Positions 61,272 through 64,000 of a stretch of DNA of 64,000 bases are shown one piece after another. The stretch comes from Geothrix sp. 21YS21S-2 (GTDB taxonomy: Bacteria; Acidobacteriota; Holophagae; Holophagales; Holophagaceae). The notes beneath the pieces are model-generated. The model was not told the origin of the DNA and made no database searches. It was given only the letters and a program-made list of their open reading frames with translations. Numbering within the stretch: position 1 is the stretch's first letter; the number at the start of each line of letters is the position of its first letter. Location of the stretch: contig NZ_CP132910.1 in the NCBI RefSeq assembly GCF_030846775.1, forward strand, positions 3,661,001 through 3,725,000. Reading direction: 5' to 3'. The position numbers were made by a program, and so were the translations under genes.

Positions 61272-62645
61272 TCAGGGGAAGGTGACGGTGACCACCAGGC
61301 CGGTTCCTTCCTTTGGATCCGACAATTCGATCACGCCCCCCAGGGCGTGGGTGACCTCCTGGGCGATGGACAGGCCCAGGCCGCAGCCCTGGGTGCCGTC
61401 CACCTGGAGGCGGCAGAAGCGCTCGAAGACCCTCTGCCGGTCGGCCTCGGGGATGCCGGGGCCGTTGTCCTCCACCTTCAGGACGAGGCCCACCCCGGGG
61501 CGGTCCACCGACACCGTCACGACGCCGCCGGCCTGGGTGTAGTGGAGGGCGTTGTCCACCAGGTTGGCCAGCAGCTCGTGGAGCATGGAGGAGGAGCCCG
61601 GCACCTCGGTCTGGTCCGTGCGGACCTCCAGGCCCAGGTCCATGTCCTTGGACTGGGCCAGGGCGGCCTGCTCCTCCAGCACCCGCTGGGCCAGCGCGGC
61701 GACGTCCACGCGGTTCCGGAAGGGGAGGAATGAGGCTTCGGCCCGGGAGAGGCTGAGGAGCTGGTTCACCAGGCGGGTGCCGGCGCGCACGCCCTGGAAG
61801 ATGGCGGTGAGGGCCTGGTCCTTCTGGGCGGGATCGGGGTTGCGCAGGCCGAAGTTCACCTGGGTCTGCAGCACGGTGAAGGGGGTGCGCAGCTGGTGGG
61901 CGGCGTTGGCGATGAAGCGGCTGCGCACCGCCATCTGGGTGTCCAGGCGCTCCACGTAGCCGTTGATGGCCCCCACCAGCGGCTGCAGCTCCGTGGGGAC
62001 GGGGCCGGGGTCCAGGGGTTCCAGGGAGCCGGCGTGGCGTTCCTGCACCCGGTCCCGCAGCAGGAGGATGCTTTTCAGGGCCCCCCGCAGGGCCAGCCAC
62101 ACCAGGACGGCCACCAGGGACAGGGTGAGCAGCTCCTGGCGGATGTTGCCGAGCCAGACCCGCTGGGCCAGGCTGTCGTGGGCCTGGAAGGTCTCGGCCA
62201 CCTCGATGACCACCGGGCCTTCGCCGGGTGCCCCGAAGACCGGCTGGGCGTAGGCCACCACGCGCACGGGCTCGTTTCGGACCCGGGTGGTGAAGTGCAG
62301 GGACTCCTCGGGACGCAGGTCCCCGGGGGGCGCGGGCACCTCCGCGTAGCCCGACAGGAGCACGCCCCGGCTGGAGGCGATGCGGTAGTAGACCCGGTCG
62401 CCGGTGTCGCCCTGGAAGAGCTCCAGGGCCGAGGGGGGGATGGCCACCTCGATGATGCCGTCCTCGTAGCTGATCTGCTGGGCGATGGTGCGGGCGGAGC
62501 CCAGGAGCAGGCGGTCCTGCACGACCGTGGCCATGGCCGCGGCGTCCCGGCGGGACAGGAGGATGCCCAGGCCCGCGCTTCCCGCCAGGGGCACCAGGAG
62601 CCACGCCAGGATGCGGCTGCGCAGGCTGGTCAGTCTAATCGACAT
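61272..62645 (-). CDS. Two-component sensor histidine kinase (TctE-like)
   Basis: 457 residues. TM1 (about 10-28), a 2CSK_N-like periplasmic domain, TM2 (about 170-190), then HisKA with His in ANAAHQLRTPF and the ATPase boxes (LVDNALHY, DNGPGIP, GCGLGLSI). Overlaps the regulator gene by 11 bases. Likely senses organic acids. Confidence 0.92.
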   Translation of the reverse strand: MSIRLTSLRSRILAWLLVPLAGSAGLGILLSRRDAAAMATVVQDRLLLGSARTIAQQISYEDGIIEVAIPPSALELFQGDTGDRVYYRIASSRGVLLSGYAEVPAPPGDLRPEESLHFTTRVRNEPVRVVAYAQPVFGAPGEGPVVIEVAETFQAHDSLAQRVWLGNIRQELLTLSLVAVLVWLALRGALKSILLLRDRVQERHAGSLEPLDPGPVPTELQPLVGAINGYVERLDTQMAVRSRFIANAAHQLRTPFTVLQTQVNFGLRNPDPAQKDQALTAIFQGVRAGTRLVNQLLSLSRAEASFLPFRNRVDVAALAQRVLEEQAALAQSKDMDLGLEVRTDQTEVPGSSSMLHELLANLVDNALHYTQAGGVVTVSVDRPGVGLVLKVEDNGPGIPEADRQRVFERFCRLQVDGTQGCGLGLSIAQEVTHALGGVIELSDPKEGTGLVVTVTFP

Positions 62646-63309
62646 GGCGCGGCTTCAGCAGGTAGCCCAGCCCCCGCAGGGTCACGATCACGGCGTCGCC
62701 GGGCTCGAGCTTGCGGCGCACCCGGTGCACGTAGATCTCGATGGCGTCGGGGTTGACGTCCTCGTCCAGGGAGAAGAGGCTCTCGGCCAGCCCGCGCTTG
62801 CTCACGGTCTTGCCGGCCTTCATCATCAGCATCTCGAGCACCGAGTGCTCCCGGGGCGTGAGCGAAAGGGGCGCGCCCGCCAGGGTGAACACCCGGGAAT
62901 TGGTGTCGTAGGCCAGGGAGGCGCAGGTGAGGACGGGGTTCTTCTGCTGGTTGGAGCGCCGCAGCAGGGCCCGCATGCGGGCCTCCAGCTCGTGGACCTC
63001 GAAGGGCTTGGCCATGTAGTCGTCCGCGCCGATGTCCAGGCCGTCCACGCGGTCCCTGGTGCCGTCGAAGGCGGTCAGGATCAGCACGGGCACGGGGTTG
63101 CGCCGGCTCCGAAGGCGCTTGAGCACCTCCCGGCCGTGGAGGCCGGGCAGGGCCAGGTCCAGGATGACCAGGTCGTAGGTCTCGGTGGTCAGGCGCAGGT
63201 CGGCGTCGGCGCCGTCGTACGTGCACTCCACCGTGTAGCCGTCGGCGTGGAGCGTCCGGGCCAGCCATTCGGAAAGCGCGCGGTTGTCCTCGACCAGCAG
63301 GATCTTCAT
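62635..63309 (-). CDS. OmpR-family response regulator (TctD-like)
   Basis: 224 residues. Receiver with Asp in VILDLALPG and Lys in MAKPFE, then an OmpR winged helix (LTPREHSVLEMLM, EIYVHRVRRKL, GLGYLLKP). Cognate to the kinase downstream. PhoB-box-like repeats before dctA are the obvious target (inference). Confidence 0.93.
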   Translation of the reverse strand: MKILLVEDNRALSEWLARTLHADGYTVECTYDGADADLRLTTETYDLVILDLALPGLHGREVLKRLRSRRNPVPVLILTAFDGTRDRVDGLDIGADDYMAKPFEVHELEARMRALLRRSNQQKNPVLTCASLAYDTNSRVFTLAGAPLSLTPREHSVLEMLMMKAGKTVSKRGLAESLFSLDEDVNPDAIEIYVHRVRRKLEPGDAVIVTLRGLGYLLKPRHVD

Positions 63310-63325
63310 GGGGCGTCGGGCTCCT

Positions 63326-64000
63326 TCAGCGGATGGCGGTGACGAATTCGAGGGTGTAGGTGCTGGCCAGGTCGATGGTCTTGCCCTGGAGGCTCTTCTC
63401 GGTGCTTCGGAGGACCTTGAGCACGTGGGCGGGGCCGCCCTCGGGCATGCGGCCGTCGGGGATGAAGATGGCCTTGCTGCGGCCCAGGGCCTTCACGTAC
63501 GTGGCCCGGTCCCCCCCGTAGTAGTCCGCGGGCATGTGGGCGGCGATCTCCGCGGCGGTGTGGGTCTGGATGTAGCGCAGGGCCTTGACGAGGGCGTTCA
63601 CGAGCTTCTGGACCTCGGGCTTGTGGCGGGCCACCCAGGCGGTCTGCATGTAGACGCAGGCCGAGGGGTAGACGCCGCCCAGGGCCTTGATGGTGTCCTC
63701 GGGAGTGCGCAGGTCCACCAGAACCCGGGCCTGGCCGGAATTGAGCATCCGGGAGGCCGTGGGCTCCGTGGTCATCCCGGCCTGGATGGCGCCGCGGGTC
63801 ATGGCGTTGATGAAGTTGTCCCCCGTGCCCACGGGCAGGTAGTTCACCTGGCCGGCCTTGAGCCCTGCGGCCAGCACCAGGTACCGCGTCAGGAACTGGG
63901 TGGAGGAGCCCAGGCCCGTCACGCCCAGGGTGCAGCCCTTGAGGTCGGCCATGGACCGGACGCTGCCCGGGACCTTGGCCGAGACCAGCTCCACCTCGCC
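63326..64000 (-). CDS. ABC transporter substrate-binding protein, NMT1/SsuA-like (5' end outside window)
   Basis: 225 visible codons of the C-terminal part. SMADLKGCTLGVTGLGSST is the phosphate-loop-like start of lobe 1, then AAGLKAGQVNYLPVGTG, and IQAGMTTEPTA as in the nitrate/sulfonate/thiamine-precursor binders. Sixteen bases upstream of the two-component pair and probably co-transcribed, so it may be a sensing subunit rather than a transporter part. Confidence 0.85.
   Translation of the reverse strand, partial: GEVELVSAKVPGSVRSMADLKGCTLGVTGLGSSTQFLTRYLVLAAGLKAGQVNYLPVGTGDNFINAMTRGAIQAGMTTEPTASRMLNSGQARVLVDLRTPEDTIKALGGVYPSACVYMQTAWVARHKPEVQKLVNALVKALRYIQTHTAAEIAAHMPADYYGGDRATYVKALGRSKAIFIPDGRMPEGGPAHVLKVLRSTEKSLQGKTIDLASTYTLEFVTAIR

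Overview
The window is GC-rich bacterial chromosome. Codon use, tandem MacB/FtsX-like permeases of the acidobacterial orphan type, a FrzS-like motility protein, hybrid sensor kinases and many lipoprotein or outer-membrane genes point to an Acidobacteriota member of the Holophagae (Geothrix/Holophaga-like). This is inferred from protein character only; there is no rRNA gene here. Most of the window is ordinary chromosome; the only clear mobile DNA is a nested insertion sequence at 10.3-14.3 kb.

Layout. 1-9.3 kb: a truncated FrzS-like pseudo-receiver protein, an HtrA protease, tRNA-His, two tandem permeases, a membrane-anchored hexapeptide acyltransferase, and an Rrf2 regulator divergent from cysK. 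10.3-14.3 kb: an ISL3-family element inserted directly after the cysK stop codon and itself broken by an IS91-family element carrying a tyrosine recombinase. 14.3-29.7 kb: an MHS-type transporter, small enzymes, a beta-helix surface protein, a CoA-transferase pair with a hemerythrin-type protein, a second trypsin-like protease, a BlaI/BlaR1-like pair, methyltransferases and a retropepsin-like protein. 29.8-41.5 kb: a large unrecognised lipoprotein, a flavin-binding protein, a STAS protein, a porin, a TlpA thioredoxin, an alcohol dehydrogenase/aldo-keto reductase/AraC cluster, an OmpA-family protein, a Cache-domain protein and a degenerate AroQ. 41.5-50.5 kb: nitrogen assimilation (gltB-gltD facing away from amt-PII) followed by a TyrA-chorismate mutase fusion. 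50.7-64 kb: a hybrid histidine kinase, two paralogous PilZ-like genes with matching leader sequences, a receiver protein, a LysR regulator, sugar/hydroxy-acid enzymes, a DctA transporter and a two-component system with a solute-binding protein.

How genes work together. GltBD, Amt and PII form an ammonium uptake and assimilation unit; PII lacks the tyrosine used for uridylylation. DctA, the OmpR-type regulator and its kinase, together with a PhoB-box-like direct repeat in front of dctA, suggest organic-acid sensing and uptake. The alcohol dehydrogenase, aldo-keto reductase and AraC regulator resemble the E. coli yqhC-yqhD-dkgA aldehyde-detoxification arrangement.

Most unusual features: (1) two copies of a module made of a conserved leader of about 150 nt, a PilZ-like gene and a 137-bp inverted-repeat element; (2) the 137-bp element itself, present three times within 6 kb, with variants near 10.5 kb and 41.5 kb; (3) the transposon-in-transposon, with a hairpin that can hide the recombinase ribosome binding site; (4) several enzymes whose family catalytic residues are replaced.
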